Below are positions 34,401 through 41,596 of a stretch of 64,000 nt of DNA, piece by piece. Each line of letters begins with the position of its first letter. Positions within the stretch are counted from its first letter, which is position 1. The position numbers were made by a program, and so were the translations under genes. The stretch is from assembly GCF_036077095.1 (NCBI RefSeq), contig NZ_CP107960.1:6262001-6326000 (forward strand), read 5' to 3'. The notes below the pieces were generated by a model. That model had not been told where the DNA came from and made no database searches. It saw nothing but the letters and a program-made list of their open reading frames with translations. The DNA comes from Streptomyces sp. NBC_00376 (GTDB lineage Bacteria > Actinomycetota > Actinomycetes > Streptomycetales > Streptomycetaceae).

Positions 34401-35525
34401 CATGAATCCGGTCACGGCGTGCTGCAGGCCGGGCGGCAGGTCGTTGTACGCGTTGACGAGGGCGGTGATCCACTGGGTCATGTCCCGCAGGGCGCCGTTC
34501 GCCGCGGACCCGCCCTCGATGAGGGCGACTTCCAGGGCGCCGCGCAGGCGCTCCAGGTCGCCCATGAGGTTGTCGGTCTGGATAGCGGCCATGCGCTGGG
34601 CGGCGCCGCTGTCATCGACGCTCTTGACGTACTTGTCGATGCCTTCGGAGCCGAGCTCGTACAGGATCGTCGCGGACCGGACGGCGTCAGCGCCGAAGAT
34701 CGTGGCCATCGCCGCGTTCCTGGCCTCGGGCGTCAGCTTCGAGAACGACGTCTTCATCCGCTCGGACATCTCCGTCAGTCCGACGAACTTCCCGCTGGAG
34801 TCGTAGGCAGAGAAGCCGATCTTGTCCATCATCGCGGCGGCTTCCTTCGACTGGGGAACCAGCCGCTGCAGCATGACCTTCAGGGACGTACCAGCGTCCG
34901 AGCCGATCAGGGCATGGTCGGCGAACGCCGACAGCACGCCCACGGTGTCCTCGATGCTGAGCCCGGTCTGATGCGCGAGCAGGCCACCCATCCGCAGAGA
35001 CATCGCCAGCCCGTGCACGTCAGCAGCGGACTTGTTCGCGCCTGCCGCCAGGAGGTCGGCGATATGGGTGACGTCTTTGCCCTTCAGACCGAAGGTGTTC
35101 ATGGCCTGCGCGGACACAACGGCGGCCTCGGTGAGATCCACCTGCCCGGACGCGGCCAGGGCGAGCGAACCCTTCAGCGCACCGCCGATGATGTTGGCCG
35201 TGGACACGCCTGCGCGGGCCAGCTCGGCCTCCGCGGTCGCCGCCTCCGTGGCCGTGAACGACGTGGTCTTGCCCGCCTCCAGTGCGGCCGCGCGGAGCTT
35301 CGCCATGTCCGCCGTGGACGCCCCGGTGACGGCCCGGACGTTGGAGAGCGCCTTGTCGAACTTGGCAGCGGAAGCCGCAGCCACCGCGAATCCTGCGAGC
35401 ATGGCTGCGCCAACTGCCGCACCACCGTTGGCTAGGCGCGACGTAGTGTCGCTGGCCTGCCGCATACCGCGGGTGTACTGGGAGATGTCGGCGCGCAGGC
35501 GGACAGTGACGGTACGGACAGCCAT
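31485..35525 (-). CDS. Phage tail tape-measure protein
   Basis: 1,346 residues, by far the largest gene of the element and intact. The N terminus (AVRTVTVRLRADISQYTRGMRQAS) and ARAGVSTANIIGGALKGSLALA are the TP901-type core. Hydrophobic segments near residues 370-395 and 430-450 and long Lys/Ala-rich coiled coil around 915-1030 are typical. Late RYASGGAVL, RYASGGLAG and MARGGIL motifs mark the C-terminal part. The ATG at 35525 fits GAGGGG better than the GTG at 35531. In phages this protein sets tail length and helps DNA delivery; no other tail gene is present here. Confidence 0.9.
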   Translation of the reverse strand: MAVRTVTVRLRADISQYTRGMRQASDTTSRLANGGAAVGAAMLAGFAVAAASAAKFDKALSNVRAVTGASTADMAKLRAAALEAGKTTSFTATEAATAEAELARAGVSTANIIGGALKGSLALAASGQVDLTEAAVVSAQAMNTFGLKGKDVTHIADLLAAGANKSAADVHGLAMSLRMGGLLAHQTGLSIEDTVGVLSAFADHALIGSDAGTSLKVMLQRLVPQSKEAAAMMDKIGFSAYDSSGKFVGLTEMSERMKTSFSKLTPEARNAAMATIFGADAVRSATILYELGSEGIDKYVKSVDDSGAAQRMAAIQTDNLMGDLERLRGALEVALIEGGSAANGALRDMTQWITALVNAYNDLPPGLQHAVTGFMGIGGAIALAVGGFLLLLPRIAATRAALASMGVTAATARSAMLRMGQIGLVFAALSTLSIGLTSVMKRFQEAPPSVAKLTSALIDFANKGLVAGELARVAGKDLDGFGEAIARIAHPGVGARILDSAVAITNLGMNSSTALSEARDKVSGFDDSLASLVEGGNTALAAKAFKQLAVEAEAQGTSTDKLRTLLPKYGEALAGVDAQQKLAATGQSKLGSEAGMTTDELNDQRSVAEKLADALKTLNGINISTAEQEISFRKSLADLTGAVKDNGHSLDVTSEKGRNVKGAFLDAAKAAMEHAEAVAEQKNSVEAGNAVLVKDIETLKATMRAAGFSKDAIDKLTAAYAQLPATATTKVTADTKKAVSDLQAVQNKVRTTKGKSFTMTALTSTAEKSLKDLGFKVTHMKNGSVKISVPTGSPIAQVGAIQRAINGIQGKPVGIGVYLKATGSDRDANGVPDMIQSRRNGGIIHRYASGGAVLQMYPFGGPISGPGTGTSDSIPALVSNGEYIVKADAVRKYGVSMLDRLNAKRYASGGLAGFTYTPTGASVLGGPTDAKERYDKQVQALKDAWNDLTKALADAKKKADSLKDAEKNLAKVRKGKHTAKQLDAAEDRVAKARAAKKKADAKVREERQDVYDADKALGVKKGAKAPKGFDLKAYQLQLSKSLAATEKWRSSLAKIGKRGGEEVRALLEGMGEEGYALVNALAGASDKQFKDIVSRLQKTGEAAKATLADFTQQLNAANKTNQQFATDLQTLAARGYGDLAQALAAQGDVNAQALAHAAATGKAADVAKANASVSKANSTLSGEDLSNALVLLTTLRGGSGRGYADLIAAGLDTATIRALVPKMLGQINSLPEANKGAFLKQFAAQTGITAMARGGILRSPTVLAGEAGVPESYIPINGSARSRALLATTARMLGYDARPAGRFGAAGSGAPVVQQITNRTEVTLNGAKQSSAEQAHDIARHLNFVG

Positions 35526-35527
35526 GG

Positions 35528-35908
35528 TCACTCGCCCCTCTCTGTGTCGAAGAAGCCGAGCCGGTAGAAGTCGCGCAGGATGTCGGCGGCACGGGCCTTG
35601 TCGGGCCTGACCGCGACCTCGGGCACGGCCGGCCGGGGTGCGAGCGCATCCTCGATCGCAGCATCCGCGACCAGCAGCTTGATGGCGTCGACGACGTTCA
35701 GCACGTCGGTGTCGGTCGGTGGTGACTCAGGCATCGTTACCTCCTGAAGGCCTCGGCGAGCCTGGTCGACGGGGCAGTTGTTCGGGACGTGCTGGTTGCC
35801 GCAGGGCCCTTTGCGGCAGAGGGCGGCGCCGCAGTCGAGCGGGCACCGGGCGTAGGTGCCGCGCCGGAGCGGTCGGGCGCAGCTGGCGCAGTACGTGCGC
35901 TTCCTCAT
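35528..35908 (-). CDS. Zinc-ribbon-like protein with internal start
   Basis: A 126-residue frame. The first 50 residues hold eight Cys (CASCARPLRRG, CPLDCGAALCRKGPCG, NNCPVD), a likely two-metal zinc ribbon. The rest is an acidic helical domain (VLNVVDAIKLLVADAAIEDA). A strong GGAGG sits 5 bp before an internal ATG at 35734, so a separate 68-residue product may also be made. Its start overlaps the stop of the upstream small gene, and its end abuts the tape-measure start, where tail chaperone genes usually lie. Confidence 0.65.
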   Translation of the reverse strand: MRKRTYCASCARPLRRGTYARCPLDCGAALCRKGPCGNQHVPNNCPVDQARRGLQEVTMPESPPTDTDVLNVVDAIKLLVADAAIEDALAPRPAVPEVAVRPDKARAADILRDFYRLGFFDTERGE

Positions 35909-36063
35909 GAGACCCCCTTGTCCCAGCGGCGCATCTTCGCCGCATGCCTGGCCTGGAGCCCGTACCGGCGCCGCTCGGCCAGCTCTGCGCGCCGGCGCTT
36001 CTTCTGCTCGTCCTTGCGGCGCTCCTCGGCTATGCGGTGCCGCACGATGTCATCGACGTTCAC
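35905..36063 (-). CDS. Short, highly basic phage-like protein
   Basis: 52 residues from a GTG at 36063 with AGGAG upstream. The sequence is almost all charged helix (VDDIVRHRIAEERRKDEQKK, then RRRAELAERRRYG) and ends KMRRWDKGVS. The stop overlaps the next ATG by four bases. It is the first gene of the tape-measure operon. No family recognised. Confidence 0.68.
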   Translation of the reverse strand: MNVDDIVRHRIAEERRKDEQKKRRRAELAERRRYGLQARHAAKMRRWDKGVS

Positions 36064-36144
36064 GGGTGCTCCTTATCGCTGCTTGCGGTTACCGATGGCT
36101 GGCTAGGTGAGGAATGGGCGGGGGTCTCTTTCTTGCTGCGTCTT

Positions 36145-36299
36145 TGTCCCCCTGCGGGGACACCGGCCTGCTGGCTGGCGACCCGGTCGGTGTCCCCCGT
36201 CCACGTGTCCCCCCTATAGGGGGACGGGGGACACGGGGACACCGGGGGGACGGCGTCCCTCGGGGGACACTGGGGGACACCCGGGGGACACGGGGACAC
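36145..36299. repeat. GGGGACAC repeat cluster
   Basis: About a dozen copies of GGGGACA or TGTCCCC in 155 bp, the last eight in nearly regular array. They lie between the first gene of the tape-measure operon and the IS element, hence originally just downstream of repA. Candidate iterons or operator for the leftward operon. Confidence 0.65.
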
Positions 36300-36309
36300 T
36301 GGCTAGGCC
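36300..36309. repeat. Target-site duplication, left copy
   Basis: tggctaggcc, identical to 37779-37788, flanking the IS element. A 10-bp duplication suits the IS4 group. Confidence 0.85.
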
Positions 36310-37778
36310 CAATACCGGTGACTTTGTTGGTGGTGGGTCGTTGGGTGTGGTGTGCCAAGGCCTGGACAGGTGAAGTCGTCGGGTGAGCGGTTGTCGGACC
36401 GGATCGCTCTGGGTGTGCTGACGCGGGTGTTTCCGCCCGAGTTGGTGGATGAGGTGGTTGTTGGGTGTGGGCGTCTGGAACAGCGGTCGCGGCTGTTGCC
36501 GGCCCGGGTGGTGGTCTATTTCGTGCTCGCGATGTGTCTGTTCTCCGGGCAGGGCTATGAGGAGGTGGCCCGACTGCTGACGCAGGGGCTGGAGCGGGTG
36601 CGGCGGTGGGAGAAACCGTGGCAGGTGCCCACGACAGCGGCGATCGGCCGGGCCCGCCGGCGATTGGGGCCGGAGCCGTTGAAGGTGCTGTTCGCGCGAG
36701 TGTGCCGGCCGGTGGCCGCCCCGGACACTACTGGTGCCTGGTATCGGCAGTGGCGTCTGGTTGCGGTGGACGGCACGGTCTTCGATGTGCCGGACACCGG
36801 GGCGAACAGCGATTTCTTCGGCCGGCCCGGCTCGGGCCGGGGACAGCAGCGCAGTGCCTACCCGCAGGTGAGGGTCGCTGCGCTGGTGGAGTGCGGGACA
36901 CACGCGGTGTTCGCCGCGGCGACCGGCCCGCTGTCGGTTCATGAACAGCAGTTGATTCCCGGCCTGCTGGGCCGGCTCGAGCCGGGAATGCTGCTGATGG
37001 CCGACCGCGGCATCACCGGCTTCGAGCTGTGGCGGGCCGCCTCGGACACGGGCGCGGACCTGTTGTGGCGCGTCCGGAAGAACATCGTGCTCCCGGTCCT
37101 CGAAGCCTTCGACGACGGCTCCTACCTGTCCGAGATCGTTGCGGCAGGCGACCGCAAGCACCGGGACCCGGTCCGGGTCCGCGTCATCGAGTACACCCTC
37201 GGCCGCGAGGACGCCGACACGGTCTACCGGCTGATCACGACCATCTGCAACCCGCAGGAGGCCCCTGCGGCCGACCTGGCGGGCCTCTACCATCAACGCT
37301 GGGAGATCGAGAACACCCTGGACGAGATCAAGACCCATCAGGGCGGACACCGCCTCGTCCTCCGCTCCCAGTACCCCGATGGCGTCGAGCAGGAAATCTA
37401 CGGTTTCCTTCTTGTCCACCACGCACTCCGGGACGTCATGCACCACACCGCTCACCAGGCCGGCCTCGACCCCGACAGACTGTCCTTCACCCGCACCCTT
37501 CGCATCGCTCGCCGCCACGTCACCGACCAGGCGGCACTTTCCCCCCTCACGACTCAGTCGAGCCCTGACCCACGCCATCCGTGAGCTGCTGGAACGACTC
37601 CTGCCACCCCGCAGGCAACGCTCCAACCCCCGTGTCATCAAACGCAAGATGGCCAACTGGCACCTCAAACACACCCACCACCGCAACCCACCCCGACCAC
37701 CCGCAGCAGCAATCACACTCATCCCGCCCACCAAACCCGCCAGCAGACGCCAGAAGAGCACCTAAATCACCGGTATTG
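36310..37778. mobile_element. IS4-family insertion sequence, 1,469 bp
   Basis: Terminal inverted repeats begin caataccggtga at both ends (12 identical, about 15 of 17). It is flanked by the 10-bp direct repeat and carries one transposase with the YREK signature. The right copy of the duplication contains the repA stop codon, so insertion happened at the very end of that gene without changing its protein. Confidence 0.9.
36352..37765 (+). pseudogene. IS4-family transposase, frameshifted
   Basis: DDE transposase with VAVDGTVFDVP (first Asp), LLMADRGITG (second Asp) and the Y-x2-R-x3-E-x6-K signature in YHQRWEIENTLDEIK. The GTG-initiated frame stops at 37584. The natural C terminus (FPPSRLSRALTHAIRELLER through NPRVIKRKMANWHLK) continues in the next frame from about 37538 to 37765. 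One extra base near 37535-37546, beside a run of six C, explains this. It could be a mutation, a sequencing error or a +1 programmed shift. Confidence 0.85.
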
Positions 37779-37788
37779 TGGCTAGGCC
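37779..37788. repeat. Target-site duplication, right copy
   Basis: tggctaggcc, second copy. On the minus strand it includes the TAG stop (37782-37784) of the RepA-like gene. Confidence 0.85.
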
Positions 37789-38912
37789 ACCTCCTCGAAC
37801 GGCTTCACGAGGGTGTGGAGCTTGGAGCGGTTCGGGCCTGGCGCGACGTCCACGAAGCCTTCGTCGACAAGGCGGGCGATGGCTGCGGCCAGGACGTCCT
37901 TCTTGCCGCCGACCCGCGCTTCGATGGCCCGCACGTTCATGGGCTCCCTGGCGTGGGTGATGGCGTCGGCCACCTTCTTCATCACCTCAGTCGGACGGAA
38001 CGGGCCCTCGTGCTCGATGGGCGCGTACAGCGAGGCTTCGGTGAAGGTGGCGTCATGGGACTTCAGGACGAAGTCGGCGAACCAGTGGAGGCCGCTCTGG
38101 TGCGGCAGGGCATGCTTCCTGAGCTGCCCTGGCCGGTCCTTGGCGATGCGGACCGTGGATTTACCGGTGACGCCGACGCCGAACGGCGTCCGGTTCTCCA
38201 GCACGTACATGGCCCCGTTGAGCCCGTTCAGCTTGTGGACTCCTCCGATGGCGTACCGGCCGCGGCCTTCCTTGTCCTTGACGACATGGTCGAGGGTGGC
38301 CACCGCGGCGCCCATCTCGGCGATGGGACGCAGCAGCATGCGGCCGAACTTGGCGACGTCGGTGTTGTCCTTGAGTTCGAGGCCGTGCATGGCCATGCCT
38401 TCGGTGACACCGTCGATGGGTACGAAGGTGGGCCGCAGGTCGTTGAGTGCCTGGCCGATCTCTAGCCGGTTGAGTCCGATCGTGAGGGGCTCCTCGGGCC
38501 GGATGTAGGCGAACCGGTCGCTGATGTCCTGCGCGTTGGCGCCGAGGGCGAGCAGCCGGCCGACGACTCCCGGGGCGTCGTCCTCGAAGTCGATGAAGAC
38601 GACGCTGTTCCCCTGCGCCAGTTCGTGCGCGACGGCGAGCAGGGCGAACCACGTCTTGCCACCCTCGGACTCGCCGACGACGGAGTGCATGCGCCCCGCG
38701 TAGAAAAGCGGCACCCCGTCATCGCGCCGCCCTACGGTGGGCTGCGGCGCCTTGTACGTCCCATCGAGGACTTCCTGCAGATCCCGCGGTCGCCACGTCG
38801 GTACCGGTGTGGCAGGGGCGGGGGCGACAGTCAGCCGCGCGGGCTCGTCACTGTGGGTCGGGACAGGCTCGTATCCTTGCTCGTCCTCGGCCCACATGTC
38901 GGGGTAGGTCAC
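37782..38912 (-). CDS. RepA-like AAA ATPase/replicative helicase
   Basis: 376 residues. Walker A GESEGGKT at residues 80-87 and Walker B VVFIDFED around 107 place it in the AAA_25/RepA hexameric helicase group used by plasmids, phages and integrative elements. The C-terminal 70 residues (EVMKKVADAITHAREPMNVR, VGGKKDVLAAAIARLVDEGF) are a winged helix. The GTG at 38912 overlaps the upstream stop (GTGA). The product is the probable replication protein of the element. An IS has inserted exactly at its stop codon. Confidence 0.85.
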   Translation of the reverse strand: MTYPDMWAEDEQGYEPVPTHSDEPARLTVAPAPATPVPTWRPRDLQEVLDGTYKAPQPTVGRRDDGVPLFYAGRMHSVVGESEGGKTWFALLAVAHELAQGNSVVFIDFEDDAPGVVGRLLALGANAQDISDRFAYIRPEEPLTIGLNRLEIGQALNDLRPTFVPIDGVTEGMAMHGLELKDNTDVAKFGRMLLRPIAEMGAAVATLDHVVKDKEGRGRYAIGGVHKLNGLNGAMYVLENRTPFGVGVTGKSTVRIAKDRPGQLRKHALPHQSGLHWFADFVLKSHDATFTEASLYAPIEHEGPFRPTEVMKKVADAITHAREPMNVRAIEARVGGKKDVLAAAIARLVDEGFVDVAPGPNRSKLHTLVKPFEEVA

Positions 38913-39487
38913 GCAGCCAACCCCCTCTCGTGTTCGTAGGCGAGCCACTGTCCGGGCTTGCCAGGCACCGCGATGGGCGGCCAGCCGGGCGTGGCCCGCA
39001 ACTGGTGCGGCGGCTTCGGCTCGGCAGCGCGGTCGAGCTCGGCGAGGCTGCGGCCGGACGACAGCGGCGGCCTGGCCGTGAAGGCGTCGTGCAGCCACTG
39101 GGTGACGTCGTCGCCGTACTTCCGCCACGACTCGGCAGCGTCGAGCGCCCCGGCCAGCCGGCGGGGGTCGTCCGGGTGGAGCTCCCGCCAGGCCGGGGAG
39201 GCGTAGGGCGGGAATGTCCCGGCGAAGAACAGCGACTTCGCTTCGGCCCACAGGCCCACGATGTCGTCTGCCTGAATGTGCTCGACCAGCTCGACCAGTT
39301 CGGGCGAAGGCTCAAGGGCTTCGCGCTGGCAGTCGAGCGGGTCGCGGTGCCCGCACTCCAGCGGCTCGGAACGGTGGGCCGCTTCACGGCGCCGCTGGAC
39401 CTGTGCGACGATGGGCCATGCGCCCACCGCGCGAGTTCCCTGAAACGCCCCGGATACCCGCCGGGGCGTTTCTGTGTTCTCGGTCAT
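38909..39487 (-). CDS. Hypothetical element protein, possible DUF2742-like
   Basis: 192 residues. A His/Cys-containing opening (PLECGHRDPLDCQREALE) leads into a helical region with Trp-rich text (FAGTFPPYASPAWRELHPDD, then WRKYGDDVTQWLHDAF). That part reminds me of DUF2742 of mycobacterial phage-like elements, at low certainty. It is coupled by four-base overlaps to xis upstream and repA downstream, so a replication or excision accessory role is likely. Confidence 0.6.
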   Translation of the reverse strand: MTENTETPRRVSGAFQGTRAVGAWPIVAQVQRRREAAHRSEPLECGHRDPLDCQREALEPSPELVELVEHIQADDIVGLWAEAKSLFFAGTFPPYASPAWRELHPDDPRRLAGALDAAESWRKYGDDVTQWLHDAFTARPPLSSGRSLAELDRAAEPKPPHQLRATPGWPPIAVPGKPGQWLAYEHERGLAA

Positions 39488-39702
39488 GCGGCTTTCCGCC
39501 CTCCGGCCTGGCTGGCGTCATGGGCGTCGATGTCGTCCCAGCGGGCGCGCAGGTACTTGCCGACCCGGAACATCAGGGGACCAACGCCCGTCTGGGTGTG
39601 GTGCCAACGGCGGACGGTGGCTTGTGGAACTCCGTAGTGCTCGGCGAGTTCCGGCACGGTCGCGAGAGGGCGACGTCCAGCGGGAAGTGCCTGATGTGAC
39701 AT
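39484..39702 (-). CDS. xis: Excisionase / MerR-like small DNA-binding protein
   Basis: 72 residues with a single winged-helix motif (TVPELAEHYGVPQATVRRWHH, then FRVGKYLRARWDDIDA), the layout of element-encoded excisionases. GGGGAG precedes ATG 39702. It is first gene of the leftward repA operon and divergent from the XRE-int operon; the intervening 131 bp holds operator-like repeats. Direct role in excision is inferred. Confidence 0.82.
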   Translation of the reverse strand: MSHQALPAGRRPLATVPELAEHYGVPQATVRRWHHTQTGVGPLMFRVGKYLRARWDDIDAHDASQAGGRKAA

Positions 39703-39716
39703 TAGCTCCCCAATGT

Positions 39717-39818
39717 GTGAGTTGAGTTCACGTCAACGAGCGTTTATTGCTCGTCGAGTGCGATGATGCACTGTCATTGCGGGTGACGCAAGCTCTCGTT
39801 AATGTGAGGTCAACTCAC
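39717..39818. promoter_or_regulatory. Divergent control region with paired operators
   Basis: GTGAGTTGAGTTCAC (39717-39731) and GTGAGGTCAACTCAC (39804-39818) are inverted copies of one site with the form GTGAG-n5-CTCAC. Between them ACGAGC (39734-39739) and GCTCGT (39748-39753) form another inverted repeat. They lie close to the xis start and the XRE start respectively, so one regulator could control lysogeny-type divergent promoters. Confidence 0.6.
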
Positions 39819-39833
39819 GCAAAGGAGATGTCG

Positions 39834-40481
39834 ATGACTGACGGGCCTACCGAGACCATCGCGAGCAAGGTGAAAGACTTCCGGGTGAGCAAGGGCCTGA
39901 CCAAGCAGGAGCTCGGCGAGAGGCTGACAGATCTAGGTATCCCCTGGAACCGCTTTACGGTCAGCGGGCTGGAGAGCGGCAAGCGGCAGAACGTAACAGT
40001 GGTCGAGTGGTTGGCCCTCGCGCGCGTGCTCGACGTGCCGCCCCTGGCGTTGATGCTCCCCCTTGGAGAGGCTGACCGGGTCGAGGTCATTCCGGGTGAG
40101 GCAATCCATCCTGACCTCGCTCGCAAGTGGATCATTGGCGAGGAGCAGGCAGTCAACGCCGAGCGGCAGACGGTGGGGGACTCGGCTTTCTGGCTTCAGC
40201 ACTCGGCTCCGCTACGCCTCTACGGTCGACTCAACGTTGCCCAAGCAACGGTGCACCAAGCTGACTCTGACCTCCGTGTCGCCGAACGCGTCGGCCGCCC
40301 GGAAGGTACTTCAGCGGCTCGGGAGAAGCAGATCCGGGCCCTCCGGCTCCTGGCGGATGTCCTCGACGGCATGCTCGCTGCGCGGGTAGGGGTTCCGGCC
40401 CTGCCTGCCCGGTGGCTGGACCAGATGGCCGAGTTGGGGATGCTGGAGCATGCGGCGTCTCTGCCGCGGATGGAGCAGTAA
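39834..40481 (+). CDS. XRE-family regulator, probable element repressor
   Basis: 215 residues. N-terminal helix-turn-helix: VKDFRVSKGLTKQELGERL, then FTVSGLESGKRQNVTVVEWL. The C-terminal half is helical and Ala-rich (AAREKQIRALRLLADVLDGM). AAAGGAG lies 6 bp before ATG 39834. The stop overlaps the integrase start (TAATG), so integrase is co-expressed. It likely binds the GTGAG-n5-CTCAC sites; whether it represses or activates xis is unknown. Confidence 0.82.
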   Translation: MTDGPTETIASKVKDFRVSKGLTKQELGERLTDLGIPWNRFTVSGLESGKRQNVTVVEWLALARVLDVPPLALMLPLGEADRVEVIPGEAIHPDLARKWIIGEEQAVNAERQTVGDSAFWLQHSAPLRLYGRLNVAQATVHQADSDLRVAERVGRPEGTSAAREKQIRALRLLADVLDGMLAARVGVPALPARWLDQMAELGMLEHAASLPRMEQ

Positions 40482-41593
40482 TGGCGAGCATCAAGAAGCG
40501 CCCGAACGGCAAGTATCGGGCGCGGTATCGGGATGCCGCTGGCCGTGAGCATGCCCGCCACTTCGCCAGGAAAGTCGACGCGCAGCGCTGGCTCGACGAG
40601 GAGACGGCGAGCCTGGTCACCGGGCAATATGTCGACCCCAAGGCGCGGAAGGTCACGGTTGATGAGTGGTGTGACCGGTGGCTCGCTGGCTATGCGGCAA
40701 AGCGCACGTCGACGGTTCGACAGGCGAAAGTGCACCTGGCCCGCATCCGCAAGGAGTTCGGGCCCCTGCCAGTCGGCAGCATCAAGCCCAGCATGGTGAA
40801 GTCATGGCTGGCCCGTCTGGCGAAGGAGGGGCGCAAGCCGTCGTACATCTTCGCCCTGCACAACCGGCTGTCCCAGGTGATGACGGACGCCGTACACGAC
40901 GGCATCGTGTCGTCGAACCCGTGCTCGCGGCGCACCAGCCCTGGTGGAGGGAAGCCGCGGCCCTACGTCGCGACCACCGAGCAGGTATGGCAGCTGTATG
41001 AGGCGTTTGGCGAGAAGTACCAGCTGGCCGTTCTCCTCGGCGCGTTCGCCGGCCTGCGCGTGGGAGAGGTCTGCGGGCTCCGGCGTACCGACGTCGAGTT
41101 CGACGTTCGGGAGATCCGTCCTGCGGTGCAGTACCCGGCCGAGCCGCTGAAGACGGAGATGAGCCAGGAGTTCATCCCCATTCCCGATGCGCTCGTGGAC
41201 GCACTGCCGCGCCCTGCTGCTGACGGCCCGGTCACCGTGCTGGCCCACGACGCCGGCGAGCAGGTGAGCACGTGGGCAATCGAACGGCGGATACGAGCGG
41301 TCCGCGGCGACGTGCCGGGACTCCCTGCCGACTTCCGATTCCACGACCTGCGGCACTACTACGCCTCGTTGCTGATCGCGTCGGGTGCCGATGTGAAGGT
41401 GGTGCAGCACCGGCTCCGGCATTCGTCCGCGAAGACGACGCTGGATACATACGGTCACCTGTGGCCGGACTCGGATGAGTCCACGCGGAGTGCCGTCGAG
41501 GCGGTCATGGCAGGCAAGATCAAAAAAGCTGCGGACCCCTCGCGGACTGGCGAGGGGTCCGCAGTGCGAACCTACAGCTCAGAAGCTGATTGA
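40481..41593 (+). CDS. int: Tyrosine site-specific integrase
   Basis: 370 residues. An N-terminal arm-binding part (SIKKRPNGKYRARYRDAAGR) precedes the SAM-like core-binding domain. Catalytic set by position: Arg193 (AGLRVGEVCGL), Lys224 region, His288 and Arg291 (FHDLRHYYAS), His314 (RLRHSSAKTT) and Tyr324 (LDTYGHLWP). All are present, so it should be active. It ends 14 bp before the attR core and is coupled to the XRE gene. Its target appears to be the 3' end of glnA. Confidence 0.95.
   Translation: MASIKKRPNGKYRARYRDAAGREHARHFARKVDAQRWLDEETASLVTGQYVDPKARKVTVDEWCDRWLAGYAAKRTSTVRQAKVHLARIRKEFGPLPVGSIKPSMVKSWLARLAKEGRKPSYIFALHNRLSQVMTDAVHDGIVSSNPCSRRTSPGGGKPRPYVATTEQVWQLYEAFGEKYQLAVLLGAFAGLRVGEVCGLRRTDVEFDVREIRPAVQYPAEPLKTEMSQEFIPIPDALVDALPRPAADGPVTVLAHDAGEQVSTWAIERRIRAVRGDVPGLPADFRFHDLRHYYASLLIASGADVKVVQHRLRHSSAKTTLDTYGHLWPDSDESTRSAVEAVMAGKIKKAADPSRTGEGSAVRTYSSEAD
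41531..41549 (+). repeat. Paired GCGGAC repeat near attR
   Basis: gcggac-n5-gcggactg, the same arrangement as 24190-24208, 58 bp inside the attR core and within the 3' coding end of int. Confidence 0.45.
41531..41562. terminator. Hairpin in the 3' end of int
   Basis: Perfect 13-bp arms (41531-41543, 41550-41562), loop of 6. It may terminate int and, from the other side, glnA, whose native downstream region was displaced by the element. Confidence 0.55.
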
Positions 41594-41596
41594 TCT

